This document shows, piece by piece, positions 38,094-49,874 of a stretch of DNA of 64,000 nt. Numbering within the stretch: position 1 is the first letter of the stretch; every line of letters starts with the position of its first letter. This DNA comes from Dreissena polymorpha (Eukaryota; Mollusca; Bivalvia; Myida; Dreissenidae), in NCBI RefSeq assembly GCF_020536995.1, contig NC_068357.1:122403640-122467639 (forward strand), written 5' to 3'. Position numbers and translations under genes: made by a program. The notes beneath the pieces were generated by a model. That model was not told the DNA's origin. It made no database searches and worked only from the letters and a program-made list of their open reading frames with translations.

Positions 38094-41000
38094 TTGTGTT
38101 TTATCTTTGCGGACTTTATGTGCCTCAATGAGTTTACAATTACAAAACATTCAAGTATTCTATGCAAAGTGGTAATTTTTTTAAAACATCATATTCAGTC
38201 GTCCACAGATAGAAAGACTCTTCAGTTGAAGTGAACAGCTATGTGCATCGTTTTGTTTTGATCCACCTTACCTTTAACATTTTATATGACGACCATAGTC
38301 ATGGCTACGTTGTAGAGCTAAGTTAGAAATAAGCGGATTACTGCGCACGTCTACGCTTTATGACGATAATAATGTCAAGTTTTAATCAAATCGCACGAGA
38401 AAGGAACGACTAGTTCGCCTACTTAATGTATAACATGATTTATGACAATCATTCCAATAACTAAGTTAAAGAGCACATAAATCAGAAATAAGAAGATTTC
38501 TTCGCATGAATATTGTGTCCTGCTCAATTACGTTTCATGGTGATGATACACTTGAAGTTGTTAAGCTTTTGAAAATAGCTGTAGTTTGCTTAATAAACAG
38601 TGTGGGCTTCTTGTACAGAAAGAGCTTAGTTAAATGTCATCCAACTCAGACAGTTGTAAATCATCACGCCTTAAAATTATGTCTTGCACATTTACACTTC
38701 GTGGTCATGATATCATTTTGATCATTATAACGTAGGAAACGGTCTTTGTCTTCAGGCGGCGGTTTTTAAATGCAACTCATTATTTCTTGTATTGATAAGT
38801 GTTTACATTTCACCAAAAATCGTTTAGTCCCCACATATTTGCATTAAAATGACCCCTACCAATATTAAAATACATTACCTCAAATATGTACAGATTAGAT
38901 TCGACATTTAAGAATCTTTTGATGAGTTTCAAGCCCCTAGTAAGATCATTTTATGTTTTATGGTGTTAAGGAGATGTGTTGAACTATCAACTAAAAGATT
39001 CATTTTCCAATAATCATTTCACCACACTTAATTCTGCATTTGAAAATGAATGAACGCTGTTAACAAAAATTATCCGAAACGAATATGAAAATAGATTCAT
39101 AACATTTCGCGAGGTATAAAATAACTGTCTAACTTCAAAAAGAGAGTAAACAATATATTATTTATGCAATACTAATATCATGTTTTGTCGAGAAACAAAA
39201 TGTTATCAATATTTTGTATTATTTAGATAAACTAGTGCTTAAAAATTAAAATTGGTATTATTATTTATTGTAAACTATAATTTGTTCGTTGTATTCATAT
39301 ATTTTATCGATTGCCCATACTTTATTGATTTAAAATAAAATGTATTCATCAGAGTGGAAGTATGTCTAAATTATAAAATATAATGTTGCTTCAAAAATGA
39401 ACATTTAGCAGATGATTGTTGTTCAGTACTTTATAAGTCTAAACTTATACATAATGGGAGTGTTTTCCTCTACATGTTTGAGTGATGACTACGTGTTAGT
39501 TGCATGTCCCCCCTTTACAGGTGTTCTTCATTTCGCAAGACTGAATAGCATCAGGTAAAATCCTTAAAAATATCCCATGTGACTTATACCCGGGCGAACC
39601 TTAAAACCTCAATCGGTGAGAAGCTACCCTTTATAAACGCCGTTACAATGGATGTAAAAAACTGTTTCAATAATCAAATATCATTATCACATATGAAAGG
39701 ACTTCCGGGAAAGTAAAACAAAAGTATACAAAGGATAATTTTCCCGATATTTTCTGTGACAATCGCGTGTTGCTGTCAGCTTCTCACTCTTCTGTGGCTT
39801 AAAATTAATCATATTACTATAAATCTTACTTTCACGATATTCAAAAGCAATATGACAGTATTTTTTGAAAAGATAGTATTGTTCAAGTGTACTTTTAAAA
39901 CGTGTTTTTTTAGAGTCGGCTTCCATTCAAATGTTATTGGTGTAAATGCAATTGTGTTTATAATTATATTTCATATTATAATTAATAATTTATGCATCAA
40001 TTACGAATCAATAACAATGATAAATGTGTTATTATTTTTGTATTGCATGAAGTGATTTCAAAAAGTGTGTGTCATTGAACTGTAAAAATAATTATACTAT
40101 ATTGATCATTAGGCTTATATTTAAGTCAGTACAATAAAAATGCATTATTTCTACCTGCAAGTAAACAGTATAAGGCCTAAGGCTCATAAATTGGCATTGA
40201 TTTATGTAGCAGTGCACTTAAATGTACATAAGGTATTGAAATAAAATACTATAATGAAACAGAAAATCACCTTGTAGTAACAGTATTTTATGTTCTAATG
40301 AAATGGGATGCTAAGATGACATTTGCAACACAAATTTGAGAAATATGATTGTTTAATTACACTAGGTTTTAATGAATAATGTTTTCTATTTAGAAATAAA
40401 ATAAATTATGGTTCACTTCTGTTTTATTGAATAATAATTATCGGTATCATTCTTGTAAAAATTTCATGACCAAAAGCTGAAATAGGTATCAAATTGAAAC
40501 GTAATAGGTTGGTAGATCAAACTAACGGAACGTGCAGAGCACAAGAAACTTGACTCTTGATTCCATATTTTTAGAGCTTTAGACCATTGTTAATTATTGT
40601 ACTTATTTTTGTAAAATACATTCACATGATGACTGCTCGCCAAAAACTCAATTATGTGTCAAGTGGAATATAGCGGTTACATTTGTGTACGATGGAAACA
40701 TTTCTTATTTTCACAATACTTCCAGCAACAATGTTTGCAGACATTGTAGATGTTGATTAAACGTCGCCAAAGTTATTTTTAAAACTTGAAGGCATCGTTA
40801 ATAGCTGTATTGGCCTATAATTTTCCTAAATTATTAAACCGATGATTGCAAATGATGTCGGTTACATCCATTTCTTTATAATTTGTTCATCACTCAAAAC
40901 GCTTATATGTTATGTGATTTGGGTTTAAAAGCAATAAAGATATTCTGAGTCGATTACAAATGACGATTTCGAGATTGATTAAATAATATCGACTAAATTT

Positions 41001-41149
41001 GTTAACACGTATCTATCTTATTAAAAAGAATAATTGTCCCTAAAATCCATTGAACAAAGACAAACATGATTTTACCAGCATGTGGTCGTTTATGCATGGA
41101 AAGCTACCAATTACCAAGCACTTAAAAAGGAAACAAAAGCAGAAGAAAC
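38094..41149. other. Intergenic region between gene 1 and gene 2
   Basis: It should contain the promoter of gene 1 just above 38093, but no TATA box or initiator stands out. Open frames at 38506-38721 and on both strands at 39687-40055 are AT-driven shadows of each other. No transposon ends were seen. Confidence 0.4.
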
Positions 41150-41265
41150 AACACACAAATATTCGCAAACACACAGAAATATTAACGACACAATGGCCAC
41201 CGCCTTGGAACGATCACTGCAAAGCATAAAGGTGTTGAGGAGCTCCAAACATAGCACTTGTCAAA
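41150..41265 (+). repeat. Dispersed repeat fragment related to 3640-3735
   Basis: GCCACCGCCTTGGAACGATC followed by TGCAAAGCAT matches the left-end copy's CACGGCCTTGGAACGGTC and TGCAAAGCAT, then the two diverge. A 70-codon open frame over it (41082-41294) is therefore not believed. Confidence 0.5.
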
Positions 41266-41810
41266 AGAAGATGAACAGTTTAAAATCCAAATAACACAAC
41301 AAGCAGTGAAAGAAATATATGTAATTTACTAAATACATGTTAATATAATATAACAATTAAACAAATCAACAGCATTGCTTCTAATTTACTTTACCCTTAA
41401 ATGTCCAAATATCTGTTTACCGGTAATGTTCAGTGACAAAACTGTTAACGTTATTATATTGCACACAGGACGTAGTACCATTACATTTATATAACAAAAT
41501 TAATTAAACCAAAACAAATACACTCATAACTTAGCACAATATTAATTTCAGTAGCAATGTTGGTCCAATGGCCGTCGATTAAAATAAGTTCTGTTTATAA
41601 TTCCCAAAAACATACTGCTACTGCACCATTGGATATCCTTTTGTCAAGGAAGAGAAGCTACCCTTGTAATTTTTATTATTACACTGAAACATATTTTCTC
41701 AGAAACAACGTTAAAGCACACCAATTACAACTTATACGATGACGCCATGACAACATATGTAAACGTATTTACACAATCTATGTAAATGGTGAATATGAAC
41801 TTAAAATGTT

Positions 41811-44800
41811 TTATCCTTTGTTGGCCTCCTCGTATGGAGGTGGTTGCCAAGGTGCTGTCGGCTGTGTAGGTGTTGTCATGTATCCGGAAGTCATATTGTT
41901 TGTCTGCATGGGGTAAGCCTGGTACGGTTGTTGTACGTATCCCATTTGTGTTCCGGGAGTACCGTATCCCGGTGGGCTATCTGCAAATGTCATTGAAGGA
42001 TCTTCAAACTGCAGCTTATTGAACAAACACTAAACTTATTAATCAGCTGTGTTTAGTGCTGGAGAGAACAAACTGAAAATGATATTGTTTATTGATTAAT
42101 TTCTTAATGCAAGTTTTGTGCATTCCATACTTTAGAATAACTATTCAAAAAGTTATTCCTCTGTGTTGCTAACATTATGTTTCCTAAATTTTTAAAAAAA
42201 AGAGCTCGGTTCGTAAGTTATTTTGTTCTACAAAAAATAACAAGTGTGAAAAAGGAAACCTAACTTACTTGTTGTAGCAAGGAACTGCCCCTGTCGGGCT
42301 CGATTCCGATTCATTATACAACAGCAGACAACAATTATCGACACCAGCACTATCAGACCGATCAAACCTCCAACTATGCTGCCGACCAGAACCCCTATAT
42401 TACTGAAACAGAACGCGTTAGTTTAAAAAATGAAGTACAGTAGATAAGTGAAGATGTTTTACATTCCTTTTCAACGAAAATGATGTATATAATTATTATT
42501 TTGAACTCACGACATGGAGAGCCTTTACTTTACATTAATATTGCTATAAAGAAATCTTACATTAAAATATAGGTTAGAATTGTTTTTATTGATAATTAAT
42601 TGGATACCAACATGTCTTCACAACATCGTGTCCGACCGTTGACGGTACAGCAACCCAAGCTGCAATAGGTCGGCGTTAATGAACTCTGTGTCCGACACCA
42701 TGTACCGGCAGAAACCTCTGTCAAAAAACACTTGTATGCATTTAAATTAAAAAAAAATGAGAGCGGGTATGCCTTTTTCTTTTAAATGCATCTAAAGGAC
42801 GACAACATTTTGCTGAAACATAAGCTATGAAAACAAAAACGATTTAAAGCAAATAACGCCAAGCGGGTTGAACGATGCTGAAAGGTTTCATTGCATTGCT
42901 TCCAGACAACGTGTTTAAATATGAAAGTGTAAAGTTGAATCGGCCTTATATGAACTGTTAAATTTCGAAAAGCTTTTAATGTTTGTGTTTTTATTAGGAA
43001 AACGACGTGTTTTTTTTAATCTAAAACAGGTAATGAGAAGACCCATTCAACTGCAATAATGGAAACAAACAAGAAATAATATATATGGTCCTTTATATGA
43101 TATGCAGAATTGTGATGATATAATATTTGTATGAGCGAGGATTAGTGTGTAGGGGTTATGTAACCATGACATAACTAAACATATGCTGAAACCAATTGAT
43201 TTTATATTTAAAACTGTTTGTGAATATAGTATACAAAAACATTATCCACGTATATTTGTATCGTATGCACAGAGAAACAATGTGTATAATTAAACATTCA
43301 CCCTTGTCACAACATTATAAAAGATGTAAATATTAGACTTTAAGTATATTGTAAAGTTTAACATCTGTCTAAACTAGGAAACAACAACGGATAAGTGTCG
43401 ACAAAACTCCTGATCATTATGTAAAACCAATTTCAGAGGAATGTTCAAAAATAATTCATTCGTTGTCGTAAATATGTTTAAAGGCTGTTAAAGACGTCAA
43501 GCAAGATACGTTAAAATCGGAACATTAAATTCATAATGCACGTGACATAAAAAATAATTCTAGATGCGTTCAAGCGAGGAAGGATTACAGTATCTAGATG
43601 ACACAGACGTGTCATATTTTGAGGCATGTTATATACTTTTAAATTGACATATTGAGAAAACAATACTGATAATGGCAATACATGTATTCATTAACATTAA
43701 AATTTACCGTTAAAATATGTGTTTTTTATTAATTGATTTGGTTACATTTATAAACAGCATCTTTGGTTACAATTATTTACTTGCACTAACATATTATTTC
43801 GTAATGTAAATGAATAATCTCTTATGTAAATTTCATAATATATGTGCGTTATTTATTGGGCTTAAACTCAATATACTTTAATAAAAATTTAAAATGTATA
43901 ATCATGAAAATATTATGCTCATTTCAAATACACTGTGCTGTTTTTGGTGTCGCCATGGTATGTAAACACAATCTTTCTAAAACACTCGAGACATAAACTG
44001 ACTTGTTCTACATTCATATAATAATGCAGAAAAAATATTTTGACAAATGGAAGATATGCGATTTTAGATACCAAAAACATTGAATGAAAAAGTGCACTCT
44101 CTCTTTTAAATATCCTTGATATAATTCGTGAATGTTGCCCCAGTGCACGAGTTTCTACTCCGTACTAAATAGACAGTTCTTCCTTCATAAACAGAACATC
44201 CTGAATCGCACATGAGCTGTTCACCCATCACTGACAAAGCGTATCATTATCAGCAAGCTTAGTCGATTCATTTTATCTTTATCCATATTTATTGCAATGA
44301 AACGTTTTGCGACGAATGTAAAGTATTTGCATCACTTTAATGGATACCGCAAATATGCAGGTGTACTTAATGTCATGGGACATTTAAGTTTGTCTGATAA
44401 ATAAATGTTAATAGCTTATTTGCATTTATAAGGTACATTCACCTTTTGACAGGACGAATTTTTGTGTTGTAAGCAGGAATGGGTATTACTTGGAGAAAAG
44501 AGCAATCACAATTTTCAACTTATACTGAAACAAGTACACACCAAAGTTGTATTTATCTGCTAAAACAAAACGATCGATTTATAATCAAATCGTTCTAGAT
44601 TAATTCTTAAAATTAAGGCAAATACTAGTTTTTGCTATATACACATATGCGTGTATGTTGTATTTTTTCCGCATTATTTTTTTTTATAATAAATCGATAA
44701 TTTAAGTGGAATGTTATTATAACATATGGTCAATATCGTTAATTCTTTTAGTATTCATTTACTTTATATCCTTCCGTTTACCCAAATGATTAATGTTACC

Positions 44801-47800
44801 CTTAATATTACGGACACCCAGATTTTCCCCTAGTATAATGACTTTCAGGCAGTTGTATTTTATCCGCATTCAACTAACCGGTTTTCTTGTTAAACCCGTG
44901 ACATATCACACCCGTGTTTTTACAATAGGATGAGCGGTAATCGAACCTGGGTCCGGTTTAATGAAAAACTACCAAACTCGACTGTAGTCGGTTGACTGTG
45001 TGGTCGACCGACGCTCGTCGGCCGCCAACTGACCACTCATCGCGTTTAAGAAGCAAGTTGCCGCGACTGTGGTCAAACGACGGTGTGGTCAGTCGACTGC
45101 GGTCGTGGTAGTCGCTATTTTTTAGGAAATTCACCACTTCCGCCATCAACATCCAACGGCAAAAATACACGCGAAAACTCGAAGACGAAGACAGCACTGA
45201 TTCGGGTCAGTGCCATTCGTGGTCAAAAAAAGAGATTGATATCCTTTTAGAGCGTGCTATCGAGAACAAAAACCTGCTGGAGGGAAAGCACGGGCCTTTG
45301 GTGACCGAGGCAAACAAGCGGAAAAAACGGCAGGAGATCGTGGCAGCCATAAACGCGTATGCGTGGATTTGAGGACAGCAGACACATGTAAAAAAGGCTA
45401 CGGACATAAAGAGGAATGCACTCGACCAACCACTATTCGCGTTCAAGATACCAGCAGGAGACTCTCAGACAGTCTGAGACGGTGCCAAGACCGCATTGAC
45501 ACCTGCAGTAGACTCCCAGATAGTCTGCGACGATGCAAGACAGTTTATCAGACCGGCGGAGCACCAGCAGGAGACTCCAAGACAGTCTGCGACGGTGTCA
45601 AGACCGTCTGGATACCTGCACTAGACTTCCATAAAGTCTGCGACGGTGCCAGACAGTCTCTCAGACAGGCGAGGCACCTGCAAGAGACTCCTAGACAGTC
45701 TGCGACGGTGCTAAGACCATCTGGGCACCTGCAGGAGACCCCGAGACAGTCTGCGACGGTGTCAGAAAGTCTACCAGACCGGCGATGCACATGCAGGAGA
45801 CTCCTAGACGATTTGCGACGGTGTCAAACCGTCTGGGCACCTGCAGGAGACTCCCAGACAGTGTGCGACCGTGCCAAGACCGTCTGGGCACTAGCAGGAG
45901 ACTCACAGACAGTCTGTGACGGTACCAAGGCCGTCTGAGCACCTGCAGGAGCCTCCCAGACAGTCTGCGACGCTGCAAGAAAATCTCCCAGACCGGCGAG
46001 GCACCCGCAAGAGACTCCTAGACAGTCTGCGACAATGTCAAGACCGTAAGAGCACATACAGGAGATTCCAAGACTGTCTGCGATGGTGCCAGACAGTCTC
46101 CCAGACCAGCGGGAAACCTTAAGCAGACCCCAAGACAGTCTGCGACGTTGCCAGACAGTCTGTCAGACCGGAGGAGCACCTGCAGGAGACTTCCGGACAG
46201 TTTGCGACGGTGTCAAGACCGTAAGAACACATACAGGAGATTCCAAGACTGTCTGCGATGGTGCCAGACATCCTCACAGACCAGCGGGGCACATGCAAGA
46301 GACTCCCATACATTCTACGACGTGCAAAGACCGTCTGGGCAATTTCAGGAGACTCCCAGACAGTTTGTAACAGTGCCAGACAGTCTCTCGCTCCGTCGAA
46401 GACTGTTTTTGAATCTCCTGCAGGTACCCAGACGGCCTTTGCACCGTCGCAGACTGTCTGTGAGTCTCCTGCAGGTGCCCCGACGGTCTGGGAGACTGTC
46501 TGACACCATCTGGGAGTCTCCTGCATGTGCCTGGACGGTCTTGGCACCGTCGCAGACTGTCTGGGAGTCTATTGCAGGTGCCCAAACGTTCTTTGCAACA
46601 ATGCATACTGTCTGGGAGTCTCCTGCAGCTGCCCAGACGGTCTTGGCACCGTTGAAGACTGTCTTGGAGTCACTGCAGGGGCCCCAACGGTCTGGGAGAC
46701 TGTCTGGGAGTCTTCGGCTGGTGCCAAGACAGTCTTGGCATCGTCGCAGACTGTCTGAGAGTCTCTTGCAGGTGCCCCGAAGGTCTGGGATAATTTCTTG
46801 CACCGTCTGGGAGTCTCCTGCAGGTGCCCTAACGGTCTTGGCACCGTCGCAGACTGTCTGGGAGTCTCCTTCTTGTGCCTCGACGGTCTGGTATATTGTC
46901 TGGCACCGTGTGTGAGTCTCCTGTCGGCGCCCAGACGGTCTTTCCACCGTCACAGACTGTCTGGGAGTCTCCTGCCGGTGCCCCGACTGTCTGGGAGACC
47001 GTCTGGCACCGTCTGGGAGTCTCCTGCAGGTACCAAGACGGTCTTTGCATCGTCGCCGACTGTCTGAGAGTCTCTTGCAGGTGCCACGGAGGTCTGGGAG
47101 ACTTCTGGCACAGTCTGGGAGTCTCCTGCAGGTGCCCAGACTGTCTTGGCACCATCGTAGACTGTCTGGGAGTGTCCTGCAGGTGCGCCGCCGGTCTTGG
47201 AGACTGGCACCGTCGCACACTGTCTGGGAGTCTCCTGCGGGTGCCTCGCCGGTCCTTAAGACTTTCTGGCACCGTCGCAGACTGTCTGTGTGTCTTCTGC
47301 AGGTGCCCAGATGGTCTTGGCACCGTCGCAGACTCTCTTGGAGTCTCCTGCAGGTGCCCAGCTGGTCTGGTAGACCATTTGAAACCGTCGCAGACTGTCT
47401 GGAATTGTCCTACAGGTGCTCAGACGATCATGGTACCGTCGAAGATTGTCTGGGAGTCTCTTGGCACGGGTTTTTGGTGCCGACAAAGCGTCAAGCGACG
47501 AGCAGTCGTGGTGTGAGGGGTGGACTGCGGTCGCTCGACAATATGTCGAACAACTCGCGGTCGACTGACGATCGTCGCTCTCCATTAAACCCGGTTATCG
47601 TCGCACGACGATTATTCGCTGGTACAACCATAGTCGCCCGACCATGGTCGATCTCATTAAACCGGACCCTGGCATATGAATACCGTACGTCAGTCAACCT
47701 TACGTTTGCTTTATTTTGGTAAATAGCAGTGTATATTCGATACCAATCTCTTGCACGACGGTCACATTACATTCACCTCTGTGTTGGGCTCAGAACGGAC

Positions 47801-49598
47801 TATTGTTATGAAAGCGTCTCATTCATGTCATGATCATTCCAAGCGTTCATCAGTGAGGTTACAGTATACTAAACAATCTCTTGCACGACGGTTACATTGC
47901 ATTAACTGCATTAAAGAAAACCATCTCATACCATGATATCTTATATCAGTCTTAATTAATTATTATAAAATTGATATGTTTTTTTTATGTTAAGAAACCG
48001 ACATACATAAATACGTCGAAGCAATGCCTAACGTCACTCAATAAAAAATATGTACAATTGTTTACATTTGTGAAGTGCGTGGAATGATTACATCTGTGTA
48101 AATGGGCAATAAAATAGTTCCAAAGATTTGCATTAAAACTCACAAGTTTTTGCACGATTTATCGTACATTTAAAAGTCATATTTCTTAATTAAATGCATG
48201 CGATCATAAGTATCCACTCAAATATACATTGTATGCGTTTGTTCGGTTTTAGCTATTTGGTAGACAAAATGGCGTGCTGAGCCTTATGCAGAGTTGTATG
48301 TGAGAGCAAGGAACGACAACTCTGCGTGGAGATTGATTCGATACAGGTAACGATTACACCTGATAGCTTTATGTAGTAGCACAGCTGCTATGATCTTCGT
48401 ACGAAAACCAATAAGATATGCTTAATGTAGTCACAGTTGTTGTTGATGATGTTTTGTATCATTTCGAGAACAACTGTTTGCTTTCATTTTTCCGATCATG
48501 ATAATATCTAGGCTTTTAAAAAATTAGCATTTTGTTGATTAATGCCTGTTCATTAGAAGCCATTTAAGGCAAAAGCCGCCCCCCCCCCCTTCAAATCTGA
48601 AACTGTGACGAATAGGCTCGATTTGTATTGTACTGAATATCAAGGTGATTTTTCGGGCATCGTCTTTTGCAATCTCCACGCAGAGTTGTCGTTCCGGTGC
48701 GGAAGTCTGTTAATGTTTTGTATTTTAACAATTCTTACAATTTAAACATGCATATTACTATAGAAACCCATGTGTAGATCAGCCTTTAAGTCATGATGAC
48801 ATTCCACGCTAGAATAACAGGAAATTTCTGGGGTAGAATAGTCTCCTTTCTTGTTGCTTAATACTACCATACTTACTAAACCATCCTTTAATCATCTTAA
48901 TTTTGTTTGTAGACATTACACTTCTTTATAATTTGTATCTTGACAACTTAAATTTTATTCAGTTTTCTGCTCCAATTAGAAGTTATATTGGCACTAGATT
49001 TGCAAAATGATCTTTATAACACCCATAGCAATTAGATCTAAGATTTATCTTACTCTTATATATTTTGTATTAATTAAAACCGACATTTGAAGTTGAAAAC
49101 TTGATCAACATTCTCATTTGTTGAAGTGAAATATATTCATAAAGTTTTGGCTATTGATGCTGAACTGAATTTTTATAATATGTATAGTCTCTTATAACTC
49201 AATTGTGAGTGGCATTTATGTACTATGTTTTAAAGCTATTTTATATATGTTTTACTAGGTACATGATGATGAGACTTTAATAAACTATCTTATCTTATCT
49301 TATTTAAGCACGAGCATTGTCTGAATTTTTGTTTATGGCAATACCGTGAAATGATTTCGATTATTAAATAAATAACATTTAGTACATTGCGCAAACGTGT
49401 TGTGAGCTAAACATAACAGTTTTGAAAAAATTTAAATAAAGATGTACAAAAATTTATGCCTATAGAAAATCAAAAATTGTTAGTTCAGATTGTTATATTT
49501 TAGACCTTTTAGTGTTTAATATGAATAAAAAATAAAAGTAGCTTACCGTATATTCCAAATGCCAGAACTAAAACCCTCTGTAATGTATACATCGACAT
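41811..49598 (-). CDS. CYYR1-like (Shisa-like/STMC6) single-pass membrane protein, gene 2
   Basis: Coding exons 49598-49547, 42717-42612, 42402-42269 and 41980-41811 join in phases 1, 2, 1 to give 153 residues. The first exon (52 nt) and the transmembrane exon (134 nt) have exactly the lengths of gene 1. Signal peptide: M-S-M-Y-T-L-Q-R-V-L-V-L-A-F-G. Six cysteines: C25-x10-C36-x3-C40-C41-x7-C49-C50. The helix is about residues 54-83 (G-S-I-V-G-G-L-I-G-L-I-V-L-V-S-I-I-V-V), followed by C-C-C-I-M-N-R-N-R. The tail has Y-x-x-x-P and Q-P-Y repeats and ends W-Q-P-P-P-Y-E-E-A-N-K-G (PPPY 144-147). The donor after the cysteine exon (AT|GTTGGT) is weak but is the one that keeps the family phase. Intron 1 is 6.8 kb and carries the 2.7-kb inverted-minisatellite element, a MITE and a LINE tail; the other introns are only 209 and 288 bp. 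Probably intact; role inferred from family. Confidence 0.85.
42718..44950. other. Left part of gene 2 intron 1
   Basis: AT-rich intron sequence without a recognised repeat or exon before the inverted-minisatellite element begins. Confidence 0.5.
45124..45369 (+). pseudogene. Myb/SANT-like DNA-binding domain remnant of the transposon
   Basis: An open stretch without a clear start codon reads L-E-D-E-D-S-T-D-S-G, then W-S-K-K-E-I-D-I-L-L-E-R-A-I-E, N-K-N-L-L-E-G-K-H-G, and R-Q-E-I-V-A-A-I-N-A-Y-A. This is the pattern of the Zeste/Myb-SANT-like domain: a first helix starting W-S/T..E, an L-x-G-K-x turn, and W/R-x-x-I-x-x-x-V/I-N-A. The frame ends at a TGA at 45370. The expected continuation (R-T-A-D-T-x-K-K-x-Y) follows in the next frame, so at least one frameshift has occurred. 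Such domains accompany the transposase in Harbinger-type elements. Confidence 0.65.
45447..47463. repeat. GC-rich minisatellite, two head-to-head arrays of about 1 kb
   Basis: The left array (45447 to about 46390) repeats GACTCCCAGACAGTCTGCGA plus CGGTGCCAAGACCGTCTGGG plus CACCTGCAGGA. A 51-bp unit alternates with a 62-bp variant containing CAGACCGGCGAGGCAC, giving a higher-order period of about 113 bp. From about 46391 to 47463 the same units run in reverse complement. Units differ by a few substitutions each. Every unit contains the short palindrome CAGACAGTCTG. Long open frames on both strands (up to 291 codons) are by-products of the repeat and not genes. Confidence 0.95.
47744..47902 (+). 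repeat. Pair of 29-bp direct repeats, 130 bp apart
   Basis: CAATCTCTTGCACGACGGTC plus ACATTACATT at 47744 recurs at 47874 with two substitutions. Confidence 0.75.
48310..48695. mobile_element. MITE with perfect 26-bp inverted repeats
   Basis: GGAACGACAACTCTGCGTGG (continuing AGATTG) at 48310-48335 is repeated exactly in inverted orientation at 48670-48695. The 386-bp element has no coding capacity. A homopolymer of C lies inside, near 48577. No clear target duplication. Confidence 0.75.
48700..49310 (+). mobile_element. Probable 3' end of a LINE
   Basis: The segment ends GATGATGAGACTTTAATAAA followed by CTATCTTATCTTATCTTATT. An AATAAA near a short tandem pentamer tail is typical of the 3' ends of CR1/Jockey-like LINEs in molluscs. 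No coding part is visible; the left border is a guess. Confidence 0.45.
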
Positions 49599-49874
49599 TT
49601 TGCTTATGAAATTTCAACAAACGGTTGATATCTATACATAAATTCAGAGTAGCGAACCATTACCTAAGTAGCTAATATAGTGAGGTTATTTTAAATTCAG
49701 ATAAAACATGTAAGCCCCGATACGTACATAAAGTAGCTATTATAAGCTAGCAGTAAAATTTATATTTGTGAATAGTAAGAGTTTACGCAACGGTAAACAT
49801 TACTTCGGTAACTAAACTACCGCGTATCCGTGTAGCCTTAAAATACAACAAAACAGGCCGATCACAACACGGAT

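Larger units (their letters stand above)
44946..47672. mobile_element. TIR DNA transposon carrying an inverted minisatellite (2.7 kb)
   Basis: The left end GGGTCCGGTTTAATGA (44949) and the right end TCATTAAACCGGACCC (to 47669) are 16-bp perfect inverted repeats. CCTGG at 44946-44950 and 47668-47672 may be a 5-bp target duplication, although it overlaps the repeat edge. The subterminal zones (44975-45115 and 47515-47650) are full of GGTCG/CGACC and GTCGAC-like motifs in both orientations, as in transposase-binding arrays. Inside are a decayed Myb/SANT-like coding block and about 2 kb of GC-rich minisatellite. It lies in intron 1 of gene 2 and is strikingly GC-richer than its host. The superfamily is uncertain; the Myb/SANT block hints at the Harbinger group. 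Confidence 0.75.

Noticed and set aside
39687-40055. Overlapping open frames on both strands between gene 1 and gene 2
   Set aside because: Strong AT composition, mutual overlap and no motif; most likely chance.
41082-41294. Plus-strand frame of 70 codons rich in Lys
   Set aside because: It overlaps a dispersed repeat shared with 3640-3735 and has no domain.
46345-47220. Open frame of 291 codons on the minus strand (and 255 codons on the plus strand at 46148-46915)
   Set aside because: Both are translations of the GC-rich minisatellite; frames exist on both strands and the unit lengths do not keep one frame.
45447-47463. CRISPR-like array
   Set aside because: The units are contiguous tandem repeats without spacers, in a eukaryotic intron, with an inversion.
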